NCBI RefSeq assembly: GCF_033547075.1
Contig: NZ_CP137891.1
Location: 1-64,000 of the forward strand
Direction of reading: 5' to 3'
From: Flavobacterium ardleyense
GTDB lineage: Bacteria > Bacteroidota > Bacteroidia > Flavobacteriales > Flavobacteriaceae
Length of the DNA stretch: 64,000 nt
The notes below the pieces were generated by a model, which was given only the letters and a program-made list of their open reading frames with translations, searched no databases and was not told the DNA's origin. Numbering within the stretch: position 1 is the first letter of the stretch; each line of letters begins with the position of its first letter. The position numbers and the translations under genes are program-made. Below, piece after piece: positions 1-7,780 of this stretch.

Positions 1-100
1 ACGATAATTGTTCACATATTTGTTCTCCCGAAAACATACAATTTTTACTCTTCGTAAAAGTATGAAATCCGCTAACAATATATAAAATTTAAACTGCTTT

Positions 101-1528
101 ATGAACAAAACTGCTCAATCAGTATGGGAAAATTGTCTTGCATTTATCAAGGACAACATCCAGGATCAGGCCTATAAAACCTGGTTTGAACCGATTAAGT
201 CAGTAGAACTAACGGATAATGCTTTGTACATTCAAGTGCCAAGTAAATTCTTTTACGAATGGCTTGAGGAGCATTATGTCAAGCTACTTAAAGTAGCTCT
301 TACAAAAGAGCTTGGGAAAAATGCAAAGTTACTCTATAAAATTAAAATGGAGAATACTTATGGCACTAAACAACCCTTTACAGAACAACTTCCATCTGCG
401 CAACGTGGACCAATGAAAACCCAAGAGGTTGACGCACCATTTAAGAATCTTAATCCAGAACTCCGCAACCCTTTTGTAATTCCAGGGATCAGGAACCTAA
501 AAATAGAATCTCAACTTAATGCCAACTATAGTTTTGACAATTTCCTCGAAGGAGATTCAAATCGTCTGGCAAGATCTGCAGGAATGGCGGTTGCCAATAA
601 ACCTGGTGGAACTTCTTTTAACCCACTGCTTATTTTTGGTGGTGTTGGATTAGGTAAAACGCACCTTGCTCACGCAATCGGTGTGGAAATAAAAGATAAA
701 TATCCAGAAAAAACCGTGCTTTATATCTCTGCCGAAATATTTACGCAGCAGTATATAGAATCTGTACGTAAAAATAACCGAAATGATTTTATTCATTTCT
801 ACCAACTGATTGATGTTTTAATTATTGATGATGTTCAGTTTTTCTCAGGAAAATCGGCTACTCAAGATGTGTTTTTCCACATTTTTAATTACTTACACCA
901 AAACGGAAAACAAGTAATCTTGTCTTCTGACAAGGCTCCGGTTGATATGCAAGACATAGAGCAACGCTTGCTTTCTCGTTTTAAATGGGGACTTTCGGCT
1001 GAATTGCAGCAACCTGATTACGAAACTAGAGTAGCGATTGTAAATAATATTCTGTATAGAGATGGAGTGCAAATGCCCGATGAAATCGTAGAGTATATTG
1101 CGAAAAATATCAAATCAAATGTTCGCGAACTTGAAGGCGCGATCATTTCATTGATTGCACAATCGTCTTTTAATAAGAAAGAAATCAATCTTGAGCTTGC
1201 GAAACACGTTGTCGAAAAGTTTGTAAAGAATGTAAAACGCGAAATTTCTATCGATTATATTCAGAAAGTTGTTTCAGAATATTTCCAAGTAGATTTAGAT
1301 ATTTTACAATCCAAAACAAGAAAGCGTCACATTGTTCAGGCAAGACAGCTAGCTATGTTTTTTGCAAAGAAATATACGAAAGCTTCTTTGGCAAACATCG
1401 GTTCGCAAATTGGAGATAGAGACCACGCGACAGTATTGCACGCTTGCAAAACTGTAGATAATCTTGTAGCTACTGATAAGCAATTTAAAAAATACGTTGA
1501 CGATATACAGAAAAAACTGTCTGTCTAA
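101..1528 (+). CDS. dnaA: Chromosomal replication initiator DnaA
   Basis: DnaA is the AAA+ ATPase that binds DnaA boxes at the chromosomal origin, melts the duplex and loads the replicative helicase. The 475-residue protein has the full family layout: an N-terminal helicase-interaction domain (about 1-85), a short variable linker, the AAA+ core with Walker A GGVGLGKTHLAHAIG and Walker B VLIIDDVQF, and a C-terminal DNA-binding domain carrying the signature DRDHATVLHACKTV. Length is normal for the family. The ATG at 101 opens with MNKTAQSVWENCL, typical of flavobacterial DnaA. No dnaN follows; instead a phosphatase gene starts 23 bases later, the usual arrangement in this lineage. Only 100 bases upstream are visible, with no convincing DnaA-box cluster, so the window does not show whether oriC lies here. 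Confidence 0.98.
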   Translation: MNKTAQSVWENCLAFIKDNIQDQAYKTWFEPIKSVELTDNALYIQVPSKFFYEWLEEHYVKLLKVALTKELGKNAKLLYKIKMENTYGTKQPFTEQLPSAQRGPMKTQEVDAPFKNLNPELRNPFVIPGIRNLKIESQLNANYSFDNFLEGDSNRLARSAGMAVANKPGGTSFNPLLIFGGVGLGKTHLAHAIGVEIKDKYPEKTVLYISAEIFTQQYIESVRKNNRNDFIHFYQLIDVLIIDDVQFFSGKSATQDVFFHIFNYLHQNGKQVILSSDKAPVDMQDIEQRLLSRFKWGLSAELQQPDYETRVAIVNNILYRDGVQMPDEIVEYIAKNIKSNVRELEGAIISLIAQSSFNKKEINLELAKHVVEKFVKNVKREISIDYIQKVVSEYFQVDLDILQSKTRKRHIVQARQLAMFFAKKYTKASLANIGSQIGDRDHATVLHACKTVDNLVATDKQFKKYVDDIQKKLSV

Positions 1529-1551
1529 TAATCTCTAAAAGCTATTTTAAA

Positions 1552-2013
1552 ATGTCACAGAAAATTCTGATGGTTTGTTTGGGTAATATATGCCGCTCAC
1601 CGCTCGCAGAAGGCATTTTACAGTCAAAATTGCCCAAAGACAAATTTATAGTAGATTCCGCAGGAACTGGCGAATGGCATGTTGGCAAACAACCTGATTC
1701 GAGATCGATAGATATTGCAAGTAAAAAGGGACTAAACATTGCTGGTCAAAAAGGCCGACAATTTTCGCAACAGGATTTCGAAAATTTCGATTATATCTAT
1801 GTTATGGATGGCAGTAATTATAAAGATGTTATGCGCCTAGCAAAGAATGAGCAACAGAAAAGTAAGGTCAAACTATTACTAAACGAACTTTTTCCTGGCG
1901 AAAATGTTGACGTTCCTGATCCTTATTTTGGCCTGCAAAATGGATTTGAGTCGGTTTATGATATGATCGATCAAGCTTGTGACGTTATTGCTGAAAAACT
2001 TCTCAAAAAATAA
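1552..2013 (+). CDS. Low molecular weight protein-tyrosine phosphatase
   Basis: Cytoplasmic phosphatase of the LMW-PTP family, which hydrolyses phosphotyrosine or small phosphoesters. The catalytic loop CLGNICRS sits at residues 9-16 (C-X5-R-S, nucleophile Cys9, phosphate-binding Arg15). The family's DPY/DPYF general-acid motif appears near residue 124 (VPDPYFG). Length (153 aa) matches the family. It begins 23 bases after dnaA and is followed 14 bases later by the methyltransferase gene, so the three are probably transcribed together. In some bacteria such enzymes partner with a tyrosine kinase for capsule or exopolysaccharide control; no kinase is seen in this window, so that role is not shown here. 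Confidence 0.94.
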   Translation: MSQKILMVCLGNICRSPLAEGILQSKLPKDKFIVDSAGTGEWHVGKQPDSRSIDIASKKGLNIAGQKGRQFSQQDFENFDYIYVMDGSNYKDVMRLAKNEQQKSKVKLLLNELFPGENVDVPDPYFGLQNGFESVYDMIDQACDVIAEKLLKK

Positions 2014-2027
2014 ACTACAATATAAAG

Positions 2028-2750
2028 ATGAGCACGACAACGAATTTGGGCAAATTATATTTAATTCCAACAACTTTGGGAGAAAGCGACCCCACAGATG
2101 TTTTGCCTCAAAAAGTGAAGCGCATCATCGAACTTTTAGATCATTATATTGTAGAGAACGAAAAAACTGCGCGGAAATCAATTAAAATCGTTGATCCAGA
2201 AAAGCAGCAATCCACCTTAAAACTCCGATTACTGAACAAGCATACCGAAGCCAGCGAGCACGCCGAAATGCTTGCTCCATGTTTGCAAGGAATTTCTGTA
2301 GGACTTCTGTCTGAAGCCGGCTGTCCAGGTGTGGCAGATCCTGGTGCTGCAATTGTAGAAATCGCACATCAGAAAGGGATTCAAGTCGTGCCTCTTGTCG
2401 GTCCTTCTTCGATTTTACTCGCTATTATGGGCTCGGGAATGAATGGACAAAGTTTTGCATTTAACGGTTATTTGCCGATTGATAAAGCCGAAAAAAAGAC
2501 TGCGATCAAAAATCTTGAGAAGCTTTCTTTTGATAAAGATCAGTCGCAACTTTTTATAGAAACTCCTTACCGAAACAATAAAATCTTCGAAGATTTGCTG
2601 GCAATGCTTCAGCCAAGCACCCATCTCTGCGTTGCTTGCGACATTACTTTACCTACAGAATACATCAAAACCTACAAAGTTTCTGAGTGGAAAAAGGTCA
2701 AAGTCGACTTGCACAATCGTCCTGCGATTTTCATTATTCACAAGAAATAA
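2028..2750 (+). CDS. RsmI-like SAM-dependent methyltransferase (tetrapyrrole methylase family)
   Basis: A member of the COG0313/RsmI branch of the tetrapyrrole methylase superfamily, which in E. coli 2'-O-methylates C1402 of 16S rRNA. Supporting segments are the N-terminal GKLYLIPTTLGE strand-loop, the SEAGCPGVADPGA motif near residue 105 that forms the SAM pocket, the VVPLVGPSSILLA segment, and the conserved FIETPYRNNK around residue 181. At 240 residues it is shorter than canonical RsmI (about 285), with a diverged start (PTTLGE in place of ATPIGN) and a shortened C-terminus. This looks like the Bacteroidota subgroup, so the exact rRNA target is inferred rather than shown. Last gene of the dnaA-proximal run. 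Confidence 0.88.
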   Translation: MSTTTNLGKLYLIPTTLGESDPTDVLPQKVKRIIELLDHYIVENEKTARKSIKIVDPEKQQSTLKLRLLNKHTEASEHAEMLAPCLQGISVGLLSEAGCPGVADPGAAIVEIAHQKGIQVVPLVGPSSILLAIMGSGMNGQSFAFNGYLPIDKAEKKTAIKNLEKLSFDKDQSQLFIETPYRNNKIFEDLLAMLQPSTHLCVACDITLPTEYIKTYKVSEWKKVKVDLHNRPAIFIIHKK

Positions 2751-2863
2751 TTGAATTAATTTCAACCACTTTTTACGATTTTAAAATTAGGGTACTCTAG
2801 ATTCATAAAAGTTGATTTCTGCTAACACATCATTTTTATTGAGTGCAATATTTACTTTTTGGA

Positions 2864-3006
2864 GCTTTTTCCAGCTGTTCACTTCAATCTTTTTTGCCAG
2901 ACTCCGTTTTTGCAAGCCACAAAATGAGCTTCCTTCGGTCGCTATTTTGCAGCAGCAAAAAACTGTCGTCTGCCTAAAAAAGGATTTCCATTACCATCTG
3001 GGCTAT
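2864..3006 (-). repeat. Dispersed intergenic repeat, copy R1
   Basis: One of five copies of a short repeat with conserved ends. Read on the minus strand it opens with TAGCCCAGATGG and GGAAATCC and closes with AGATTGAAGTGAACAGC. It carries the internal block AGCGACCGAAGGAAGCTC shared with copies R2 and R5. It lies entirely between genes. Confidence 0.7.
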
Positions 3007-3544
3007 TGGGATTTGAATTATTAAGAACTTGTCATTGATTTTCATAAATCCTTCAAAGATAAATCACTTCCGATATATCGCACTAAATTCGCTACTGCGA
3101 CCGTTTTCAGTTGTTCCCGTAATCAAAACAAATTGCTTCTAAGAATTTCAAGATGGTTAGAAACCGATAGGACAATACTGCTTATTACTCCTAAACTTCT
3201 TCAAAGTCATCACGATATGCTCGCTAGTGCGAGGGTCCTCGCTCGTTCCCACTATCTACATATTACATTACATTGAAAAAACATTTCAGAAAGAAAACAG
3301 ATTGCAGCACTTTTTAAATAGAATAATAGGAGAGTATTTTTAAATATTGATCATCCAATATTTTCAGGCTTTAGCCCAAAAATATATTACTAATTTTCTT
3401 CAGAAAATTTCTATAATTCACAAACGACATCCACCTACATCAATTGACTTGGATTTTAGCCCATTTTCCAATATTTTTCTCTGCCCATTAACCTCATCAC
3501 AAATTGCCTTACCACTACCAAAACAAAATCAGCAGCCTCATCTA

Positions 3545-3577
3545 ATAAAAAAAGCTGCAATTTCTCAATTGCAGCTT
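3545..3577 (-). terminator. Rho-independent terminator of the transglycosylase gene
   Basis: A perfect 11-bp stem (3552-3562 with 3567-3577, AAGCTGCAATT) with a TCTC loop. It is followed on the minus strand by a run of seven T. It lies 38 bases past the stop codon at 3615. Confidence 0.85.
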
Positions 3578-3614
3578 CTCTCTTTTGTACCTTACTTGGC
3601 AAATTACTTCCTTC

Positions 3615-4259
3615 TTAGCTTCTCATAGAAACTTTTGCATTTTTATCGGCCGCAACACTTGATGTTTCATAACCTGCAAATTTCTTCATATAACTTTCAA
3701 TTGACGTCCCGTAGCTATCTTTCTTAGCAGTTCGGCCATTAGAGCGGAAATATTTTTTAACTGATCCTACTCCTCCTAAATGAGCCGCGGCAAGTATACC
3801 TGATTCAGTAATAAGAATTCCTCCTACTACTTTGCCATCATACTTCTTGATAACATCTCTAAGCTCGTATTTATTTTTGGCAAGAAGTGCAATGAAAGCT
3901 CGCTCCTGCATTTTCGGATTGTTCATAAAAGCGTGGTGATCGTAAACCCCAATTGATTGAAGCGTAGATTTTCCAAACTGGTATTTACCCATATACCCAA
4001 GTGTATTTACTTTCTTGTATTTACCTTGAGATTCCTTAAAAGCTAGAGCCTCTTTGTAAGCAATAAAGAATTTTCCGGTGAACGGAATATTGTTACTTAC
4101 ATAATCATCTTGATTGATTGAAGGGAAATGAAATAACATTTTGTTATTGTCCTCTGTGTGAAACCAACCTTCTTTTTCGGTCTGAAGCGGTTTGAAACTA
4201 AGTGTTATAAAAGTTACAATTCCAGCTAATGACGTGTAATAAATCCATTTCTTAATCAT
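3615..4259 (-). CDS. Lysozyme/transglycosylase-like peptidoglycan hydrolase
   Basis: Probable envelope enzyme that cuts peptidoglycan glycan strands. The protein (214 aa) starts with an N-terminal membrane anchor or signal (WIYYTSLAGIVTFITLSF, residues 5-22). Its core is FKESQGKYKKVNTLGYMGKYQFG around residues 73-95: a Glu in an ES-type motif followed by a GYMGKYQFG strand, as in lytic transglycosylases and goose-type lysozymes, where that Glu is catalytic. A later helix, AAAHLGGVGSVKKYF, fits the same fold. It follows the dapF-mltG block by about 100 bases and may be a separate transcript. The exact glycosidase class is uncertain. Confidence 0.75.
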   Translation of the reverse strand: MIKKWIYYTSLAGIVTFITLSFKPLQTEKEGWFHTEDNNKMLFHFPSINQDDYVSNNIPFTGKFFIAYKEALAFKESQGKYKKVNTLGYMGKYQFGKSTLQSIGVYDHHAFMNNPKMQERAFIALLAKNKYELRDVIKKYDGKVVGGILITESGILAAAHLGGVGSVKKYFRSNGRTAKKDSYGTSIESYMKKFAGYETSSVAADKNAKVSMRS

Positions 4260-4356
4260 AAAAATAATTTCTCTTATCGCTGTCCCAACAAGAAATTTCT
4301 AGTCTGCAAAGATAAGTAAAAAATATAATTACTGATAATCAATACGTTAAACTTTA

Positions 4357-5265
4357 CTAAAAGTAGAAAATATAGCCTTTAACTCTTCCATTATCAGAGA
4401 GTTCGAAAGTAGGCGCGGGAATTTTTATGGTATTAAAAACACTGAAAACTGTTTTCAAAAAGTGGCTTTTTGTTTCGATTTTCGTCAGGTCGAGGTCTAA
4501 ACTGAGGTAAAACTGTCGTTGTCTGTAGAAGTTATTTGCATCTAGTATAACTTCAGGTTGTAGTGCCGAGGTCATTCCATTTGCACCGTAACCAAAAGCT
4601 AAATTGATAAATTTTGGAATTGACTCAGATTTGATAAACGAATAAATATTTACCGACAACCAATAGGTCTGTCCATTATAATCTTTCAAGAATTGCTCCT
4701 GCAGATTATTACCCAAAAGATTCGGTCTAACGTCAGCATATTTAGTTTTATGAAAAGAATATTTGGGAATAATTCGCTGCTCATGCCAAAGCAATTCCTG
4801 CGCAACATATAGTCCAGCACCACTTCCATTTGCAATTATATCTCCCGTGGAAGCACCCCATTCTGCCGAAAAACCATCAAAAACCTCAACTGCACTTAAA
4901 ACTACAAAACCGGAAACCGCGCCAATTACCGCGCTTCTATCAGATTCCATTCCGCTCCAGCGCAATATTTCTGTGCCTACCCTCGTCAAGTGATATCCTG
5001 AATACAAATGTCCCACCTTGTCCATTTGAAGCCAATGTGAATTGTCATTTATGAAATGAAAAGAAGATTTATCATAATCCGAGTACCAAGTAGCTCCTAA
5101 TCCAATAAAAGAAGCCGTTACCACCGCAGACGATGCGATTGTAACAGCTTTTAATCTTGGAGTACTTAAAGTGTCTGAAGGTGTTAAGAATTTTTCGATA
5201 CTGCTTTGCGCAAAACAGCTACTATAAAATAGTATAAGGAGAATATTGCAAACAAATTTACTCAA
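4357..5265 (-). CDS. DUF2279 (YfiM-like) envelope protein
   Basis: Predicted exported protein of the DUF2279 family, which includes the E. coli lipoprotein YfiM; function unknown. A signal peptide ends near CFAQ (residue 20), and hydrophobic segments follow at about 40-60 and 108-125. The family core is MDKVGHLYSGYHLTR (about 81-95) and FDGFSAEWGASTGDIIANG (about 129-147), where the conserved His, Glu and Asp would lie in or near the membrane. It starts 4 bases after the mltG stop codon and is therefore the last gene of a dapF-GNAT-mltG-DUF2279 operon, hinting at an envelope role. No terminator was recognised between its end and the next gene. Confidence 0.78.
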   Translation of the reverse strand: MSKFVCNILLILFYSSCFAQSSIEKFLTPSDTLSTPRLKAVTIASSAVVTASFIGLGATWYSDYDKSSFHFINDNSHWLQMDKVGHLYSGYHLTRVGTEILRWSGMESDRSAVIGAVSGFVVLSAVEVFDGFSAEWGASTGDIIANGSGAGLYVAQELLWHEQRIIPKYSFHKTKYADVRPNLLGNNLQEQFLKDYNGQTYWLSVNIYSFIKSESIPKFINLAFGYGANGMTSALQPEVILDANNFYRQRQFYLSLDLDLTKIETKSHFLKTVFSVFNTIKIPAPTFELSDNGRVKGYIFYF

Positions 5266-5269
5266 CAGA

Positions 5270-6310
5270 TTATCGTTTTATTCCTTGCGCGTTAATCCAC
5301 TTTACATATTTTTGACGATTAACCTCGTGCTGTGCGCCTGTTACCGCAAACTCGTGGTATCCGAAATTTGTTACACTAGCGCAAAAATAAATATAGTTAT
5401 GAGTTTCTGGGTTTAAAACGGCATCAATTGCCGAGATATCAGGCATTGCAATCGGTCCTGGAGGAAGTGTTGCATACATATAAGTATTATATGGAGAGAC
5501 CGTTTCCAAATCTTTATATAAAACACGCTTTATAATAGTGTCAAAATTATTTGTCGATTTCTTAACCGCAAAAATCACGGTCGGATCTGCTTCTAATTTC
5601 ATGCCTTTTCTAAGACGATTCAAATAGACTCCCGCTACTCTTGGACGTTCATCTTGTTTCACTGTCTCTTTGTGCACAATCGCTGCAAGTGTCGAAACCT
5701 CAATTGGAGTTAGATTCTGAGCTTTGGCTTTGGCAATTCGTTCTTCTGTCCAAAATTTACGATATTCCTTAGCCATCTTTTCACGAAATTTATTTGCGCT
5801 TGTATTCCAATAAAATTCATAAGAATTTGGAATAAATAGTGCCAAAACATTTTCTTCGGTAAAACCATTATCAGCTAGAAACTTCTTATTGGTAAAAGAT
5901 GCCATTAACTTGCTACTATCGGCTTCTATCTGCGACCCTATTCGACCCGCCAAATCCTCTAAACGTTCTTGATTATTAAATGCCAGTTTTACTGGAATAT
6001 TCTGACGCATCGCATTGATTATCTCATTGCTATTCATCCCCTTCTTAAGCAAGAATCTACCAGCCTTTACATTTTCGGCATAGGATTTCTTTTCAGCAAC
6101 TTTCTCCAAGCGGCTCATACTCTCTATAAAAGGACTCAAAGCTTCCTTTGCATCGTTAAAGTTTGAATTTGTGGGAATGTATACAAACACTTCCTTTTCA
6201 GCAAATTTGGTGTTTTTTGCGAAAATTTCTCGATACATCACGTAACCATAAACAATTAAAATTGTTACAATGACGATGGAGATAATTCCAAATAATTTTT
6301 TTGTATTCAC
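5270..6310 (-). CDS. mltG: Endolytic peptidoglycan transglycosylase MltG
   Basis: MltG (YceG-like) is an inner-membrane enzyme that cleaves nascent glycan strands and is proposed to set strand length by ending polymerisation. The 346-residue sequence has an N-terminal membrane segment (IISIVIVTILIVYGYVMY, 9-26), a LysM-like region, and the YceG catalytic core: STLAAIVHKET with the catalytic Glu near residue 218, then RPRVAGVYLNRLRKGMKLEADPT (in two parts) and the YNTYMYATLPPGPI motif. Length matches the family. It begins 12 bases after the acetyltransferase stop and ends 4 bases before the DUF2279 gene. The operon thus joins diaminopimelate supply (dapF) with glycan-strand termination. Confidence 0.95.
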   Translation of the reverse strand: MNTKKLFGIISIVIVTILIVYGYVMYREIFAKNTKFAEKEVFVYIPTNSNFNDAKEALSPFIESMSRLEKVAEKKSYAENVKAGRFLLKKGMNSNEIINAMRQNIPVKLAFNNQERLEDLAGRIGSQIEADSSKLMASFTNKKFLADNGFTEENVLALFIPNSYEFYWNTSANKFREKMAKEYRKFWTEERIAKAKAQNLTPIEVSTLAAIVHKETVKQDERPRVAGVYLNRLRKGMKLEADPTVIFAVKKSTNNFDTIIKRVLYKDLETVSPYNTYMYATLPPGPIAMPDISAIDAVLNPETHNYIYFCASVTNFGYHEFAVTGAQHEVNRQKYVKWINAQGIKR

Positions 6311-6322
6311 AGTTATTTTATA

Positions 6323-6850
6323 TTAGTGATTGATAAGTTGCATCATGATTTCGTCTCTATACTGACCTCGAACTATATTCCAGTCCTTTTTAATTCCGAT
6401 TTTCTCGAAACCAAAAGTAGCAAAAAGACGTAAGCTTGCTTCATTTTTTGTATCTATGTTTGCATAAATTTGATGAAGGTTTAATTTCTGAAATGAATAT
6501 TTAATCAAAAGCTCCAAAGCTTCTTTCCCGATACCTTTATTTCGATCTTCGGTATTCTTAATCAGAATTCCGATTCCAGCACGGTGATTGCGAGGATCAA
6601 ATTCAAACAAATCTATCAACCCAACTGATTTTGTACTATTGAGTTCGCAGATGACAAGTCGCAATTGCTTCGCTTCATAAATATCTTGATGCGCATTTGC
6701 CAAATATTGCTTAATTAGATATTTGCTATAAGGAGTCTGCGTATTGCTAACCTCCCAGATGCGCTCGTCATTTTCGACTCCATGAATAAAATCTATATCT
6801 TCCGGCTCTAAAGCTCTTAAATATATCGCTTTTCCTGTAAGAGTAATCAT
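6323..6850 (-). CDS. GNAT-family N-acetyltransferase (RimJ/RimL-like)
   Basis: Cytoplasmic acetyltransferase using acetyl-CoA, with substrate unknown. The GNAT fold is visible: an N-terminal YLRALEPEDIDFIH, a central beta-strand pair, the acetyl-CoA pyrophosphate loop RNKGIGKEA near residues 102-110, and the C-terminal NEASLRLFATFGFEKIG typical of the RimJ/RimL/SpeG branch. Length (175 aa) is normal. Its ATG overlaps the dapF stop codon by one base (TAATG), strongly suggesting translational coupling. It may modify a peptidoglycan-related molecule or a protein N-terminus; nothing in the sequence decides this. Confidence 0.88.
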   Translation of the reverse strand: MITLTGKAIYLRALEPEDIDFIHGVENDERIWEVSNTQTPYSKYLIKQYLANAHQDIYEAKQLRLVICELNSTKSVGLIDLFEFDPRNHRAGIGILIKNTEDRNKGIGKEALELLIKYSFQKLNLHQIYANIDTKNEASLRLFATFGFEKIGIKKDWNIVRGQYRDEIMMQLINH

Positions 6851-7641
6851 TAGATATTATTAATTTTTATGCTTCCGCTAAATACAAACTCCGCGGGACC
6901 TCCTAAGTAGATGTTTTGATACTTGTCTCCGTCTCGGTCGAAGCGGACCGTTAGAGTTCCACCTTCAACTTCGATTGTGAGTTGGGTATTTTTAGTTTTT
7001 CCACTATTATGCATTGCAATTGCTACTGCAGTAGCGCCAGTGCCACATGCAAGAGTTTCATCTTCTACTCCACGCTCGTAAGTTCTAATTGAAAAAGAAT
7101 CAGCCGAATTTTGTTGAACAAAATTAATATTACTTCCTTCGGCGCCGTACAAATCACTGTATCTAATTTTACTTCCTAAAGTTTTAACATCAACATCCTT
7201 AATAGTATTCACTAATTGAATATGATGCGGTGAGCCTGTATTCAAGAAAGAATAATCCTCAGTAACTTCAATTTCATCAACATCGGTCATCTGAAGTACA
7301 ACAGATTCATCGGCAGAAATTGATGCTTTATGTGGTCCATCGGTAGCAATAAATGACGCTTCGGTTGTAATAATCTTTAATCTTTTGGCGAAAGCCACAA
7401 TACACCTACCACCGTTGCCACACATTGAACTCTCTCGACCATCAGCGTTATAGTAGACCATCCTAAAATCGTATCCTTCGGCATCTTCCAAAAGTATTAA
7501 CCCATCGGCACCTATTCCAAAACGACGGTCGCAGAGTTGCTCGATAATTTCGGAAGTGAGATTGCTGTATTCGCTACCGCGATTATCTAATAGTACGAAG
7601 TCGTTTCCCGCTCCCTGATACTTAAAAAAGTCAATAGTCAT
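6850..7641 (-). CDS. dapF: Diaminopimelate epimerase
   Basis: DapF interconverts LL- and meso-diaminopimelate without a cofactor, supplying meso-DAP for peptidoglycan and for lysine. Both catalytic cysteines are present: Cys74 in SSMCGNGGRC and Cys199 in LACGTGATA. The N-terminal GNDFVLLDN and the central NTGSPHHI are also conserved. Length (263 aa) is typical. It is the first gene of a tight minus-strand operon (GNAT, mltG, DUF2279) and diverges from the degP-type gene across a 139-base region that must hold both promoters. Confidence 0.97.
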   Translation of the reverse strand: MTIDFFKYQGAGNDFVLLDNRGSEYSNLTSEIIEQLCDRRFGIGADGLILLEDAEGYDFRMVYYNADGRESSMCGNGGRCIVAFAKRLKIITTEASFIATDGPHKASISADESVVLQMTDVDEIEVTEDYSFLNTGSPHHIQLVNTIKDVDVKTLGSKIRYSDLYGAEGSNINFVQQNSADSFSIRTYERGVEDETLACGTGATAVAIAMHNSGKTKNTQLTIEVEGGTLTVRFDRDGDKYQNIYLGGPAEFVFSGSIKINNI

Positions 7642-7684
7642 CTGTAAATAATTTGTTTGTCAAAAGTACAACTATTAATGAATA

Positions 7685-7710
7685 GTTAATCCTTGTTAAC
7701 TGCTCGTTAA
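7685..7710. promoter_or_regulatory. Helically phased GTTAA repeats upstream of degP-like gene
   Basis: Three GTTAA words begin at 7685, 7695 and 7706, that is 10 and 11 bases apart, one helical turn each. They end 28 bases before the -7 box of the protease gene, where an activator would sit, and also lie in the dapF upstream region. Candidate operator; the binding protein is unknown. Confidence 0.4.
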
Positions 7711-7738
7711 ACTAATTTTAAAGGTAGCGATATTGCAT

Positions 7739-7746
7739 TAAATTTG
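7739..7746 (+). promoter_or_regulatory. Candidate -7 box (TAAATTTG) of the degP-like gene
   Basis: Exact match to the Bacteroidota -7 element TAnnTTTG, 34 bases before the ATG at 7781. No TTG -33 element stands 17-23 bases upstream, so the promoter may need an activator. Confidence 0.5.
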
Positions 7747-7780
7747 ATAGTTGTCATAAAAAACACAATAATCTCTAAAT

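Larger units (their letters stand above)
2751..3614. other. Gene-poor intergenic region with repeat copy
   Basis: About 860 bases between the methyltransferase and the convergent transglycosylase gene. It holds a dispersed repeat copy (2864-3006), a GC-richer patch near 3218-3250 with repeated GCGAG/CTCGC words, and the transglycosylase terminator at its right end. Short open frames here (for example 2812-3024 and 3347-3628) overlap repeat or low-complexity sequence and have no recognisable motif, so no gene is called. Confidence 0.6.

Noticed and set aside
1..100. Replication origin before dnaA
   Set aside because: Only a weak DnaA-box-like word (TTGTTCACA) is seen; no cluster, AT-rich unwinding element or adjacent origin genes can be shown in 100 bases.
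2812..3024. 70-codon open frame
   Set aside because: It largely coincides with repeat copy R1 on the opposite strand.
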